Position numbers and translations under genes: made by a program
Notes under the pieces: generated by a model
What the model saw: only the letters and a program-made list of their open reading frames with translations
What the model was told of the DNA's origin: nothing
Databases searched by the model: none
Shown here: positions 32,744 to 41,957 of the stretch, piece by piece
How the letters are laid out: each line of letters opens with the position of its first letter
Position numbering within the stretch: position 1 is the stretch's first letter
From: Ktedonobacteria bacterium brp13
GTDB taxonomy: Bacteria > Chloroflexota > Ktedonobacteria > Ktedonobacterales > Ktedonobacteraceae
NCBI GenBank assembly: GCA_015099395.1
Contig: AP024096.1
Span: 7,729,485 to 7,793,484 of the forward strand
DNA: 64,000 nt
Reading direction: 5' to 3'

Positions 32744-34444
32744 TTAACCCATCCGCAGCTGCTCAATGATCGGGCCGAGAGCCAAGACCGAGAAGTAGAT
32801 CAGTCCGACGACGAGCAGAGCGGTAAAAACGACCACTGTGGCAAAGAGCACGGAATCGGTGCGTAACTTTCCGGGCGTCATTGGACGACTTGTCTGCTTC
32901 GCAAAGAATCCGGCCAGGACCAGGGCGGGGATGGCTAATCCGAAGCGGCCAAGCAACATCACAATGGCTGTCGTGCTATTGTAGAACAGACTATTAGCAT
33001 TCAAGCTCGCGAAGGTTTGTCCGTTATTGGCCATGGATGAGGCATAGGCATTGAGAATCTCGGTTAGCCCGTGCGGCCCCGCGTTCGTGGTGAGTCCTGC
33101 TAGCCCGACTGGTGTCACCACCGCAAGAGCGACAAAGGGAACGACGGCAAACGGTCCCATTAAGATATAGAGAGCCAGAAGCTTCATCTCGGATGGTGTG
33201 ATCTTTTTGCCCAGATACTCCGGCGTGCGTCCGATCATCAGGCCTGTCAGAAACAGCCCAACCAGCGCCACCATGATGATGCTATAGATCCCCGTGCCCA
33301 ATCCCCCAAAGATGATCTCTCCCATCAGCATATTGAGTACCGGAACGCTGCCCCCCAGAGGTGTGTAGCTGTCATGCATCGAGTTGGTCGAACCGGTTGA
33401 GGTGTTCGATGTGGTCTCTGCGACAAGGGTTGATCCCCCGATGCCGAAACGCACCTCCTTGCCTTCCATGTTCCCGCCAGTGATGGAAAATGCGTGCGCG
33501 AGGGCAGGATTCCCCCGCTGTTCCGCCCAACTACACACAACGAGGCCACCCACAAAGAGCACCAGCATGACCCAGAAGAGCATCCAGCCCTGCCGGGTAT
33601 TGCCTACCATCAGGCCAAAGGTATAGGTCAGCGCGGCAGGTAAGACCACAATCGCCAGCATTTCGAGTACGTTGGTTAAGGGGGTCGGATTCTCATAGGG
33701 GTGAGCACCGTTGACATTGAAAAAGCCACCGCCACCGGTGCCCAGATTTTTGATAAATTCGAGTGCGGCGACCGGACCCTGCGCGATGATCTGGGTGCTT
33801 CCCGCCAGCGTTTTTACCTGGGTATACGGTTGAAAGTTCATCGGTACTCCCTGCCAGATCAGGACGACGCTACCGATGAGCGAGAGCGGGAGAAGCACCC
33901 ACAACATCGCGCGGACCAGATCCACCCAGAAATTGCCCAGCGTGGTGGTGCCCTGACGTGCGAACCCCCGAATAAAGGCGATCCCAGCCGCCAACCCAGC
34001 AGCCCCGGCCAGGAAGTTCTGCGCGGCTAGCCCGAACAATTGACTCAGGTAGCTCATCGTCGTTTCACCCGCGTAGGCTTGCCAAGTGGTTGTGGTGGCG
34101 AAGCTAATTGCGGTATTGATCGCCAGATCCGGGGTCATCGGTGTTGTCATATGGGCCGGGTCAAACCAGAGCAAGAACCGTTGGACGCGCAAGAGGGCAT
34201 ACAGCGCCAGTATTCCTACCAGGCTGAAGAGCACAAAGGCAACCGCGTATTGCTTGGCAGTCATCTCTCGCTGTGAATCGATACGCGTAATACGATAAAT
34301 CAACCGCTCTACGGGAGCGAGGACTGGGTCCAGGAAGGTATGCTCTTGGGCAAAGACCCGCTTGAGATAGATCCCGACGGGTTTGACCAGGAGGAGCACT
34401 ACCAGCAAAAAGATCCCATCCTGGAGCAAAGCCGGAATACCCAT
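32744..34444 (-). CDS. kdpA: KdpA, K+-binding subunit of the Kdp ATPase
   Basis: 566 residues from ATG 34444 (GAAGGGAGA upstream), the usual KdpA length, about ten membrane helices. Filter-type segments are visible: INTAISFATTTTWQAY (usually SFVTNTNWQ), KNLGTGGGGFFNVNGAHPYE, MEGKEVRFGIG, SMHDSYTPLGG and NAYASSMANNGQTF. It forms the K+ pore of KdpFABC. The gene follows kdpC on the same strand, 101 bases apart, but kdpB, which supplies ATP hydrolysis, is absent from the window, and downstream lies MITE/transposase debris. The subunit may be non-functional unless kdpB is elsewhere. Confidence 0.92.
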   Translation of the reverse strand: MGIPALLQDGIFLLVVLLLVKPVGIYLKRVFAQEHTFLDPVLAPVERLIYRITRIDSQREMTAKQYAVAFVLFSLVGILALYALLRVQRFLLWFDPAHMTTPMTPDLAINTAISFATTTTWQAYAGETTMSYLSQLFGLAAQNFLAGAAGLAAGIAFIRGFARQGTTTLGNFWVDLVRAMLWVLLPLSLIGSVVLIWQGVPMNFQPYTQVKTLAGSTQIIAQGPVAALEFIKNLGTGGGGFFNVNGAHPYENPTPLTNVLEMLAIVVLPAALTYTFGLMVGNTRQGWMLFWVMLVLFVGGLVVCSWAEQRGNPALAHAFSITGGNMEGKEVRFGIGGSTLVAETTSNTSTGSTNSMHDSYTPLGGSVPVLNMLMGEIIFGGLGTGIYSIIMVALVGLFLTGLMIGRTPEYLGKKITPSEMKLLALYILMGPFAVVPFVALAVVTPVGLAGLTTNAGPHGLTEILNAYASSMANNGQTFASLNANSLFYNSTTAIVMLLGRFGLAIPALVLAGFFAKQTSRPMTPGKLRTDSVLFATVVVFTALLVVGLIYFSVLALGPIIEQLRMG

Positions 34445-34545
34445 ATACTGTCTCCCTTCAAAAACAGATGCGCTTGCATCACTCGTTACTCTCCACAAAA
34501 CCGACGCAATCTGCTGAGATTCTTACGGCACGAAGACCTTGTTGC

Positions 34546-35358
34546 TCAAGGACGGGCTGGCGGTCCTCCATACAGGGTATCGAGATCGAGATTGAGCTCC
34601 AGGACCTTGACTCGTGGCTCACCGAGAATACCAAGATCGCGTCCGCTGGTGTGTTTCTTGATCAGCGCACGCAGATTTGCTGCTGTTATACCTGTATTCT
34701 TTCCACCAAGTGCATGGCGTGCCTGGACAATTCGCTTGACCTGCAGCAGCGCCGCCTCGACCGAGATATCCGGGTCCAGTCCACTCCCACTGGCTGTGAC
34801 GATATCAGCAGGAAGCGGTGTTGTGGGTGCCAAGCCATTTTCTTTGCGAAATTGTGCGGCGTAGGTTTTGATGCCAGCATAGGTCGCAGGAACGAGATAG
34901 ATGTGTGGGTGCCCGGGAACAGGCGTTGCGTTCGCTGGAACAGGTGTACCCGGTTGCAGAGTGACCATACTCCCGCTTCCAGTGATCAACTGGGGATTGG
35001 TGGGTCCGATATTTGAGCCACTGGAAGAACTGGCATCATAGCCCGTGACACCGGGACGGCCATGGAAGTACTCCAGGCGGGTAAAGGACTGTCCGATCAA
35101 ACGGGAACCCACGACCTGATGCTGTTGATTCAGAAGAAGACTCCCGTTAGCCTGAAAAGGAAAAGCGGTTTGACCAATGATATACACAATCAGGGGAAAC
35201 AGTGCCCCACAGATGAGAAGCAAGACAAGGAGCATCTTGCATGCATTCCAGAATGTCTGACCAATTTCATGCAATGCTCTGTACATTCCTAGCCGCCGGG
35301 AATGTGACGCTGTTTCGTGTGGTTCTGCTGGTTCTGCCTGTTCTGGAAGATCTGCCAT
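34546..35358 (-). CDS. kdpC: KdpC, accessory subunit of the Kdp ATPase
   Basis: 270 residues from ATG 35358, longer than most KdpC (about 190) because of an N-terminal extension and an insert after QLITGSG. One N-terminal helix (MLLVLLLICGALFPLIVYII) is followed by LLLNQQHQVVGSRLIGQSFT, FHGRPGV, SSSGSNIGPTNPQLI and the C-terminal ASGSGLDPDISVEAALLQVKRI, all standard KdpC motifs. In most genomes the order is kdpA-kdpB-kdpC; here kdpC precedes kdpA with no kdpB between or beyond. Confidence 0.92.
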   Translation of the reverse strand: MADLPEQAEPAEPHETASHSRRLGMYRALHEIGQTFWNACKMLLVLLLICGALFPLIVYIIGQTAFPFQANGSLLLNQQHQVVGSRLIGQSFTRLEYFHGRPGVTGYDASSSSGSNIGPTNPQLITGSGSMVTLQPGTPVPANATPVPGHPHIYLVPATYAGIKTYAAQFRKENGLAPTTPLPADIVTASGSGLDPDISVEAALLQVKRIVQARHALGGKNTGITAANLRALIKKHTSGRDLGILGEPRVKVLELNLDLDTLYGGPPARP

Positions 35359-35530
35359 AGGGATGCTCTCCTTCTCGGAACGTGGAGCTGAGGACCTTAA
35401 ACACAATACTTCAGTATATCATCGGCGCTAATACCACAAAAGAATATAGGGCAAAAAAAGTAAAGAGGAGGTCTAGAAATCCTGGAATATGTTCCGAAGA
35501 TGCTCAAGAAGCTAGGCAATGGGTATTCCC

Positions 35531-35701
35531 CGCATTACATCACGGGAAATCGTACTCGATGGTGTGCTGTTCATGCCCTTTCCCCTCGGATGTATTGTCT
35601 TCTACAGGAAGGCCTCTGCCTGCTTCGCACGTGTTCTGAACATGCCCAGTTGGCTTGTTCCCCTTGCAAGGAGGAGTACGATATCTCATGAGGCAATACG
35701 C
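35531..35701. repeat. MITE copy 5 (subfamily I), left of macro-domain gene
   Basis: GCATTACATCACGGGAAA at the left and CTCATGAGGCAATACG at the right; internal sequence matches copies 1 and 4. Confidence 0.85.
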
Positions 35702-35743
35702 GTCTAGAACGTTCACGACTTTTTAGAATGGATGAGGTGATGT

Positions 35744-36211
35744 ATGGCGACTCTCTCTTACTGCAAAGGTGATATCTTCGACTCAACGGCCCAAGTTCTC
35801 GTGAATCCTGTCAATTGCAAAGGTCACATGGGCAAAGGTCTTGCGTTGGCTTTTAAACAAAGATACCCGCACATGTTCGCGTCCTATCAACAAGAGTGCC
35901 GAGATAGGAAACTGCGTATTGGTCAACCTACCCTCTGCAAAGCAAGTACTCCCTGGATACTCAATTTCCCAACGAAAGACCATTGGCGCGACGACTCAAA
36001 GATGGAATATCTTGAGGAAGGTCTCCAGTATTTTGTCGTCCACTACAAAGCGCTCGGGATCAAAAGCATCGCCTTTCCTAAACTTGGAGCAGGACTTGGC
36101 AAATTACCTTGGAATATGGTTGGACCGCTCATGGTCAAATATCTCAGCCAGGTAGATATTGATGTAGACATCTACATAACCGAGGGAGATCAAGAATATC
36201 TTCCGAAGTGA
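35744..36211 (+). CDS. Macro-domain protein (ADP-ribose binding, DarG-type)
   Basis: 155 residues forming one macro domain: YCKGDIFDSTAQVLVNPVNC, GHMGKGLALAFKQRYP, then LNFPTKDHWRDDSKMEYLEE and AFPKLGAGLGKLPWNMVGPL. The loop VNCKGHMGKGLA and the GAGLG phosphate loop are of the kind found in DarG and related ADP-ribosyl-glycohydrolases. No DarT toxin gene is next to it. The gene is enclosed by two MITEs (35531-35701 and 36228-36394), suggesting it moved as a passenger. Cytoplasmic. Confidence 0.85.
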   Translation: MATLSYCKGDIFDSTAQVLVNPVNCKGHMGKGLALAFKQRYPHMFASYQQECRDRKLRIGQPTLCKASTPWILNFPTKDHWRDDSKMEYLEEGLQYFVVHYKALGIKSIAFPKLGAGLGKLPWNMVGPLMVKYLSQVDIDVDIYITEGDQEYLPK

Positions 36212-36227
36212 CTTCCCTCACGCGCAC

Positions 36228-36394
36228 GCATTGCCTCACGAGAGATCTTACTCTCGGGTAAGATTCTCACGTCTTTTCCCCCCCGAAGATTTTTTGCCTC
36301 CATGAGCTCCTCCATATGCTTCATGCCTGTTTTAGAAATGACCAGTTGATTGGTTCCCCTTGTGCTGAGGAGTAAGATATCTCATGAGGAAAGA
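36228..36394. repeat. MITE copy 6 (mixed/subfamily II), right of macro-domain gene
   Basis: Left end GCATTGCCTCACGAGAGA, internal TCTTACTCTCGGGTAAGATT hairpin of subfamily II, and right end GTAAGATATCTCATGAGG. The outermost right bases have decayed. Confidence 0.75.
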
Positions 36395-36446
36395 GGATTT
36401 TGTGGTGTTTACTTTCTTAGGAATGTGTTTCCGGCAAAAATAATAG

Positions 36447-37283
36447 TTGTCTAACAAACGTGTTAAATCAGTGATACATTCTACCCGTCAAACAGAATCA
36501 TTGTTTGAGTTAGGTATCACTTTGGTCCGAGAACAGCAAGAAAAACGTGCAGAGGTAGTGTGGACCCAGGTTGAAAAGCAGATACGCGCTCTCAAGGGAT
36601 GGAATCAAAGAGCCGAGGTACTGGCTAAACTAGCCCAAGCTCTGGCTCAAGTTCAGCTGTGGGAGAAAGCGGAAAAGATTGTCATTTCTATCGATGAGTG
36701 GGTATATAGAGCCGAAGCACAACGGGACTTAAGCCAGTCTCTTGCCCAGATGCAGCAATGGAAACAGGCTGAAAATTTAGCCCGATCTATCGATATATCT
36801 GAAGAAAGGGCAAAAGCCTTGATAAAATTGGGTAAATATCTTGCCCTCCATCAACAAGAACGATGGGAGGAAACAATAGGGGAAGCTTATAGGGTAACGT
36901 GCTCTATCTGGGGAGACTGGGAGAGAGCACGAACATTATGCATACTGAGTATGACATTAGCCCAGATCCAGCAATGGAAATGGGTGGAAGAAATAGTATA
37001 TTCTATCCACATAAACAGGTGGAAGGCTGAAGCGCTAGGGGAACTAGGCAAGGTACTAGCTCTGCATCAACATTGGCAATGGGCTAAGAATGTCTGGACA
37101 GCAGCCGAAGCAGCCGCATGTTCTATTAAGGAGCTACAGAAAGCCGGAGAGTATAAACGTCTCTTACGCATGGTACAGTATATGTGGCTAAATACTGATA
37201 CCAGAATATACACAATCAATCTTCTTCCACCTGTGTCCCGTCCAGGTGGCGACGCGCCCGCTGAACTACCTGGGGCACAATAG
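36447..37283 (+). pseudogene. Fragment of a tandem helical-repeat protein
   Basis: The frame starts at a TTG just after an in-frame stop and has repeats of about 35 residues of the type RAEVLAKLAQALAQVQLWEK, RAEAQRDLSQSLAQMQQWKQ, RAKALIKLGKYLALHQQ and KAEALGELGKVLALHQHWQW. Such arrays form the C-terminal part of large NACHT/NTPase or regulator proteins in filamentous bacteria. The left side is cut near a MITE and the last 25 codons (VSRPGGDAPAEL) lie in antisense IS630 sequence, so both ends are missing. Possibly expressed as a short repeat protein, more likely debris. Confidence 0.6.
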
Positions 37284-37518
37284 CTTCCTGGACTCCCCGT
37301 TGCGCACAGCATTTTCTCACGCGTTGGACTGTGCTCGCGCTGACCTCCAGCGCTTCCTGGATGCGGCTATCGCTCCAGGCCGGTTCCTGGGGGCCTCGAT
37401 CCGCTTTCAACAGAATCCGGGCGTGGGTCAATTCGCGCGCAGCGGCTTTTCCGCTTGAAATCATGTGCAACAACTCCTCGCGTTGTCCTGGCGTCAGTTC
37501 CACGATATACTTTTTCAT
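37216..37518 (-). pseudogene. IS630-type transposase N-terminal fragment
   Basis: 100 residues from MKKYIVELTPGQREELL. Helix-turn-helix order HARILLKADRG, SDSRIQEALEVSASTVQRVR and RKCCAQRGVQEAI is typical of the first ORF of IS630 elements. The DDE domain is absent; the element has been cut on its 3' side by the repeat-protein fragment. Confidence 0.75.
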
Positions 37519-37556
37519 CGGGGTCTCGCTTTCCATCAATGTTGCATTCCTCTCAA

Positions 37557-37613
37557 AACTATCAATCCCAGGGATCTGCCAATTTCTCCCGCAGATCCCT
37601 GGGATTGATAGTT
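37557..37613. repeat. Perfect 23-bp inverted repeat
   Basis: AACTATCAATCCCAGGGATC continuing to CTGC, 23 bases in all, is followed after 11 bases by its exact complement. It lies just upstream of the IS630-type gene and may be two element ends head to head, or a strong terminator for flanking transcripts. Confidence 0.75.
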
Positions 37614-37649
37614 GTTCTTGTCTGAAAGCCACTTTCCGCTCGCGCCTGT

Positions 37650-38225
37650 TCAGTGGCTTCCGATCCTTCGACTGTCGGCTGGAGAAGTTCCTGGCCGGAT
37701 TGCGCGATCCTGCGTGCCACTCGCAAAGATCCAGAAGCGCATAATGAGATAGGAGAGCACTGCGCCCACGGCCACTGCCAGCAGTTTTGAGGTATTGCCC
37801 CACATGGTCACATTGGCAATGAAGGGAGACAAAGCCATCCCTGCGAGCCAGAGAAGGCCATTGCTCGAAACCAGTTCGAGCGCCACGCTGAGAAGAAAGC
37901 GTCCTGCTTCCCGGCGTGTTGGTCGCTGCCTGCGCCGAAACGTCCAGTACTTGTTCAAGAAAAAACTACTCACGGCGCCACCTGCATACGCCACGGAGTT
38001 CTCGACCACCAGGAATTGGACATGGTGCGAAGGAATGCGCCAGAGCAAGGCATTGAGGATCGACACACTGATGAGCGTGTTGACTCCACCTACCAGGCAG
38101 TAGCGAACAACCTGGAAGCCTGTGCTGCGCCCTTCCCTACCCGGAAAAAGAGCGTGCAGTAGGCTGGGCAGGGGAGGGTGGGGCTTGCCCATTCCAGGAA
38201 AGTGCAGCATTTTCACGAATTTCAT
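37650..38225 (-). CDS. GtrA-family membrane protein
   Basis: 191 residues with four helices: VVRYCLVGGVNTLISVSILN, VENSVAYAGGAVSSFFLNKY (with the family motif FxxNKYWTF), LLSVALELVSSNGLLWLAGM and KLLAVAVGAVLSYLIMRFWI. GtrA proteins move or support lipid-linked sugars for surface glycans. It is the third gene on the strand after a PMT-type glycosyltransferase and a DUF2156 protein, with 67 bases to the previous gene. Confidence 0.85.
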   Translation of the reverse strand: MKFVKMLHFPGMGKPHPPLPSLLHALFPGREGRSTGFQVVRYCLVGGVNTLISVSILNALLWRIPSHHVQFLVVENSVAYAGGAVSSFFLNKYWTFRRRQRPTRREAGRFLLSVALELVSSNGLLWLAGMALSPFIANVTMWGNTSKLLAVAVGAVLSYLIMRFWIFASGTQDRAIRPGTSPADSRRIGSH

Positions 38226-38292
38226 CTCACATACTCCCGTGATACACTCTCTCCTGCTGCTCGACCTCCGGCTCTCCGTCGAGCCAGGCAGG

Positions 38293-39444
38293 CTATCTCG
38301 TCAGCAGTCTCACGAATCCGCTCCCCGAGTAATGACGCAGGCGCAGCACCGCCAGAGCAATCTTTGGCAAGGCGAGCCTGGAACTGGCGACCAGGTAGCG
38401 GCTCTCCCAGCAGGGAGCAAACTTCTGCTTGAAGCGAAAGAGCGTCTGGCGTTGCTCGAATAGCGCTGTCCGCCGGGCAGCAACATCGACAAGGTGCCGC
38501 CAGGGGAAAGCGAGTTCCTGCCTGGTGTCAGCCAGAGCGACCAGGGCTAGGCTGACCCTGTGCGCTCCTCGCAGCCGGAAGCGCTCTATCGCCTGGACCA
38601 GTAACAGGTCCATCGCACCGGAAGGGGCATCCGCCGTGCGGCGCATCAGATCGAGCGCCCAGCCCCAGTTGTTTCCTGCGCCCTCTTCGCCGGTCGCCAT
38701 GCCGTAGATGGGCGTAAAGGTGACAAACGCGCAGACCTGGCCAGAGCGGGTCAGCGCAACGCCCGTCACCAGGGGCGGCGCAGGGAAGGCATCAGAGCCT
38801 GTGCCGCTCAGATCGGCAATCTGGTCAGCGCGTCGAGCGCTTGTCAGGAGCTCACGAAACTTCCCCGTGCTGAAGCTCGTCTCCTCCGTGTGCTGGCCTC
38901 CTTTGCTCTCCAACCAGGCGTCGGAAACGGATGCGAGCTGCTGCATCACGGGGGCTGGCAGAGCGCCCTCATACCACTGGATCTGCACCCCTTCCCGTTC
39001 CGCGTGTCGGCACCTGGTACGAACTTTGGCCAAAGCCGGACCTTGCAAGGTGAAGGTCTGGGGAAAGAGCACGGCTTCTTCCCCCATTTTGAACACCTGC
39101 AGGTGGAAGGCCCGATAGGTCGCTAGATAGTCGGGACGGGCCTGATAGAACGCCACGCGGAAGCCTCGCGCGCGGCAAAAGGCGAGGAAGCTGCGCGTGA
39201 CCTCCTCGATGGCCTCTGGTGCGCATAGGGGGTCCCCGAGAGCCACCGCGACGCGATGGGTCACGCGATAGAAAATCAAGCCCTGCTCCCCTGGGGCCAG
39301 GAACTGCTCGACATCTTCCGCCAGGCCGAAGAATGCCAGCGAGTGGCTGCCATAGCGATGCAGGAGTTCGGCCTCTGGAGAACGAACGTGGGCACGCTGG
39401 TCCATCGGGTCGGTGTCAGTTCCTGGTTGCTTCCTGTTCATCAT
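38293..39444 (-). CDS. DUF2156 / phosphatidylglycerol lysyltransferase-like protein
   Basis: 383 residues from MMNRKQPG (39444). Two GNAT-like halves: the first has FYRVTHRVAVALGDPLCAPE and FRVAFYQARPDYLATYRAFH, the second SDAWLESKGGQHTEETSF, VTGVALTRSGQVCAFVTFTP, and LLLVQAIERFRLRGAHRVSL. This matches the cytoplasmic domain of MprF-type lysyl-phosphatidylglycerol synthases (DUF2156), here without the membrane flippase part. It would aminoacylate a membrane lipid using aminoacyl-tRNA; the amino acid is unknown. Linked to a glycosyltransferase and GtrA protein, so probably part of envelope modification. Start uncertain since RBS is weak. Confidence 0.78.
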   Translation of the reverse strand: MMNRKQPGTDTDPMDQRAHVRSPEAELLHRYGSHSLAFFGLAEDVEQFLAPGEQGLIFYRVTHRVAVALGDPLCAPEAIEEVTRSFLAFCRARGFRVAFYQARPDYLATYRAFHLQVFKMGEEAVLFPQTFTLQGPALAKVRTRCRHAEREGVQIQWYEGALPAPVMQQLASVSDAWLESKGGQHTEETSFSTGKFRELLTSARRADQIADLSGTGSDAFPAPPLVTGVALTRSGQVCAFVTFTPIYGMATGEEGAGNNWGWALDLMRRTADAPSGAMDLLLVQAIERFRLRGAHRVSLALVALADTRQELAFPWRHLVDVAARRTALFEQRQTLFRFKQKFAPCWESRYLVASSRLALPKIALAVLRLRHYSGSGFVRLLTR

Positions 39445-39526
39445 TGGTGCAAGTCCGTTCAGTGAAGAGAGTTGGGAGCCGGGCACTGGTGCCACCAGGC
39501 ACCAGTGCCCAGACGCTCGTGGATGA

Positions 39527-41605
39527 TCAATGCAGCAAGACGCAATCGTACAACTGGATTCCGCCATTCGTTCCAGCGCTGGCCCCTTCGGCGCTGTACA
39601 GACCTGGCGGCACAGTGGCGCAGTGCTGCTGAACCCAGGATGTCGCGAGGTCGGGGCCGTTCCTGCTCTCTGCCACGAGACTGAGAAGGAAGAAGCGCAC
39701 TGTCCCGCTAGCGACCAGGGAAGCCAGTTCGGAGGTTGTCAGCGGATAGCTCGAATAACTTGCTTCGTCCAGTGGCATTACCGGTTTATTCGTCGCGAGA
39801 ATGAGGTCATCGGCATCGATGTTGGTGACGACCAGCACCCGCGCGTGGCCCTGATGCTCCTCCAGATAGTGAATCTGCGCTGGATCAAACGGACCATCGA
39901 CGGAATGCGTACACTGGCCTCCGGTGCCGTTCCCGCTGTGGGAGCAGGTCTGACTCTGCTGCACCTGACCTTCCTGGACTGGACCGGCCATGGGGAGATC
40001 CGATTCGTTCCCCTGGAAAATGGGGATAGCCGCCCATACCGTGGGGGCAAGCGCCAGGGCAACCAGCCCGACGGCCAGAGCAGGCAGGAGCACACGGGTG
40101 GCCTTCCTCTGGTCCGTCAGGCGTGAAGCGAGACGAGTGCTGATAAGCATGCCTGCGGCCAACAGGCAGGGGATGGTGAGCAGAGGGATCATCCACAGGC
40201 CCCACTCAGGATACGTGGTGAGAATCACGATCTGCTCAACCGCGGTGAGCAGGAGAGCAGCCGGCAAGAGCCAGCCGCGCCAGCCCCCGGCACGATAGTC
40301 CCGCCACATCATGACCAGGCCGATCCCGCAGAGAGCAGCCAGGGCCGGGGCCATGATGGTCAGGTAGTACTCATGAATGAAAGGCGCGGCGCTGAAGAAG
40401 ATGCCTGTGCTGAGCAGCCACATCCCCCAGAGCAGCAGTGACTGCACCCTGCGATCTTCTCGCGGGCGAGGGCGCCCCTGCCAGGCGAGGGCGACCAGGC
40501 CCAGAAGGGCCAGAGGCAAGAGCCAGCCGCTCTGTTCTGCCAGCGGTTCTGTGAAGAGGCGCAGGGGACCCGGAGTTCCCCCACTAAAGCTATTATTTGA
40601 GCCTGGGCCACTGTTTGGTGAGACTGTTATGGTTCCCCGCGGCGATGTCACCAAGGATGATGGTGGTCCTCCCTGCCCTCCGCCAGGGTTCCCCCTCGTC
40701 GCAGATGAGTTGCATGCCTGGAGACACGGTTTCCCCTGCGTCAGGCGCTCGATTCCATCGTAGCCCAGCGCCAGGTTGATCTCCGAGTCATCCAGGGTCG
40801 ATGCAACATAGGGCCGCTGCGACGCCGGGGTGAGATCCACCGCAGCCGCCCAGGAAAATGAGACAATCAGCAGCACCAGCAGCGCGAGGGCCAGGTGGAG
40901 CACGCGCTTCTTCATGCTGGTGGGCGCTGCCAGCAGGTAGAGCAGGCCGAAGGTTGGCACTACCAGGTACGCCTCCATCATCTTGATATTGAAGCCAATG
41001 CCGACGATGAGCGCCGAGAGCAGCAGCCAGCGCAACCGTCCGCTCTCCGCCGCGCGCATCACCGCCCAGGCACCGAGGAGCAGGCATAGCGTCAGGGTGC
41101 TATCAATGGTCGCATTGCGATTGGTCGCGACACTGATCGGGCTGATGGCCAGGACCAACGCAGCCAGCAGGCCAGCCACCACGCCAAAGTGGCGCCGCAC
41201 CAGGAAGTAGAGCAGGAGCACGGACAGCACTCCTGCCAGCGCCTGGGGCAGCAGCACGCTGACGGTATTAAAGCCGAAGATTTTGGCACTCAAAACCTGG
41301 AACCAGAAACCCACGGGAGGCTTATCCAGTGAGGTGATGCCGCCCGGATCGTAGGCGGCAAAAAAGAAATTGTGCCAGTTGTCCATCATACTTCTCACAG
41401 CGGGCGGATAATACGACCCGAAGCCGTCCTGCCCCAGCCGGTAGAAGTCCATGCAGGCCGCGAGCAGGAGAATGCCGAAGAGCGCGAGTCGCTGCCCGAT
41501 GATGGGCAAGCGCTGCGGTTCCGGTTCCCGTGGTTCGATTGGATGCTCAGGCTCAGTCTGAGGGCGTGTCGTGGGCGTTCCAGTTATAGCTTGCTCGTTT
41601 TCCAT
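39527..41605 (-). CDS. PMT/ArnT-type membrane glycosyltransferase
   Basis: 692 residues from MENEQAITG (41605). About 11-12 membrane helices with the family start FYRLGQDGFGSYYPPAVRSM and GGITSLDKPPVGFWFQVLSA, where the acidic residues and DKPP motif belong to the catalytic loop of GT39/GT83 enzymes of the YkcB kind. A Gly/Ser-rich extracellular insertion (about 360-400) and a C-terminal extracellular domain with YLEEHQGHARVLVVT and NIDADDLILATNKPVMPLDE follow. Uses a polyprenyl-phosphate sugar donor at the outer face of the membrane. First gene of the operon with the DUF2156 and GtrA genes. Confidence 0.85.
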   Translation of the reverse strand: MENEQAITGTPTTRPQTEPEHPIEPREPEPQRLPIIGQRLALFGILLLAACMDFYRLGQDGFGSYYPPAVRSMMDNWHNFFFAAYDPGGITSLDKPPVGFWFQVLSAKIFGFNTVSVLLPQALAGVLSVLLLYFLVRRHFGVVAGLLAALVLAISPISVATNRNATIDSTLTLCLLLGAWAVMRAAESGRLRWLLLSALIVGIGFNIKMMEAYLVVPTFGLLYLLAAPTSMKKRVLHLALALLVLLIVSFSWAAAVDLTPASQRPYVASTLDDSEINLALGYDGIERLTQGKPCLQACNSSATRGNPGGGQGGPPSSLVTSPRGTITVSPNSGPGSNNSFSGGTPGPLRLFTEPLAEQSGWLLPLALLGLVALAWQGRPRPREDRRVQSLLLWGMWLLSTGIFFSAAPFIHEYYLTIMAPALAALCGIGLVMMWRDYRAGGWRGWLLPAALLLTAVEQIVILTTYPEWGLWMIPLLTIPCLLAAGMLISTRLASRLTDQRKATRVLLPALAVGLVALALAPTVWAAIPIFQGNESDLPMAGPVQEGQVQQSQTCSHSGNGTGGQCTHSVDGPFDPAQIHYLEEHQGHARVLVVTNIDADDLILATNKPVMPLDEASYSSYPLTTSELASLVASGTVRFFLLSLVAESRNGPDLATSWVQQHCATVPPGLYSAEGASAGTNGGIQLYDCVLLH

Positions 41606-41957
41606 TTTCCATACTGCTTTCTTCTCTTTTTTTGCCTGCGACTCTTGAGCGTGTGTCTGATTCTCATGGCTTTTTGTCTGCTTCCATCGCAGGCTCGTCT
41701 CCGCTATATACTTATGAGTCACAAGTGTAGCCGGGAGCGAAAGACAAAGCTATCGAGAAACTCTGCACTTTTCTTCGCCAAACCTTGCAGCAAGAGAGTG
41801 CAGAGACATGCAGCAGAGACATGCAGAAATGTGCAGGCACGTTTGCAGGAATTGACGTGGTGTCCAGAAACAGCCCATGTTATACTTGAGGAGAACTTCC
41901 CTGCGTTTCCGAACCCCGTCCTGGAAGACGGATCTTGCAAGTACGAAGAGGAACACC

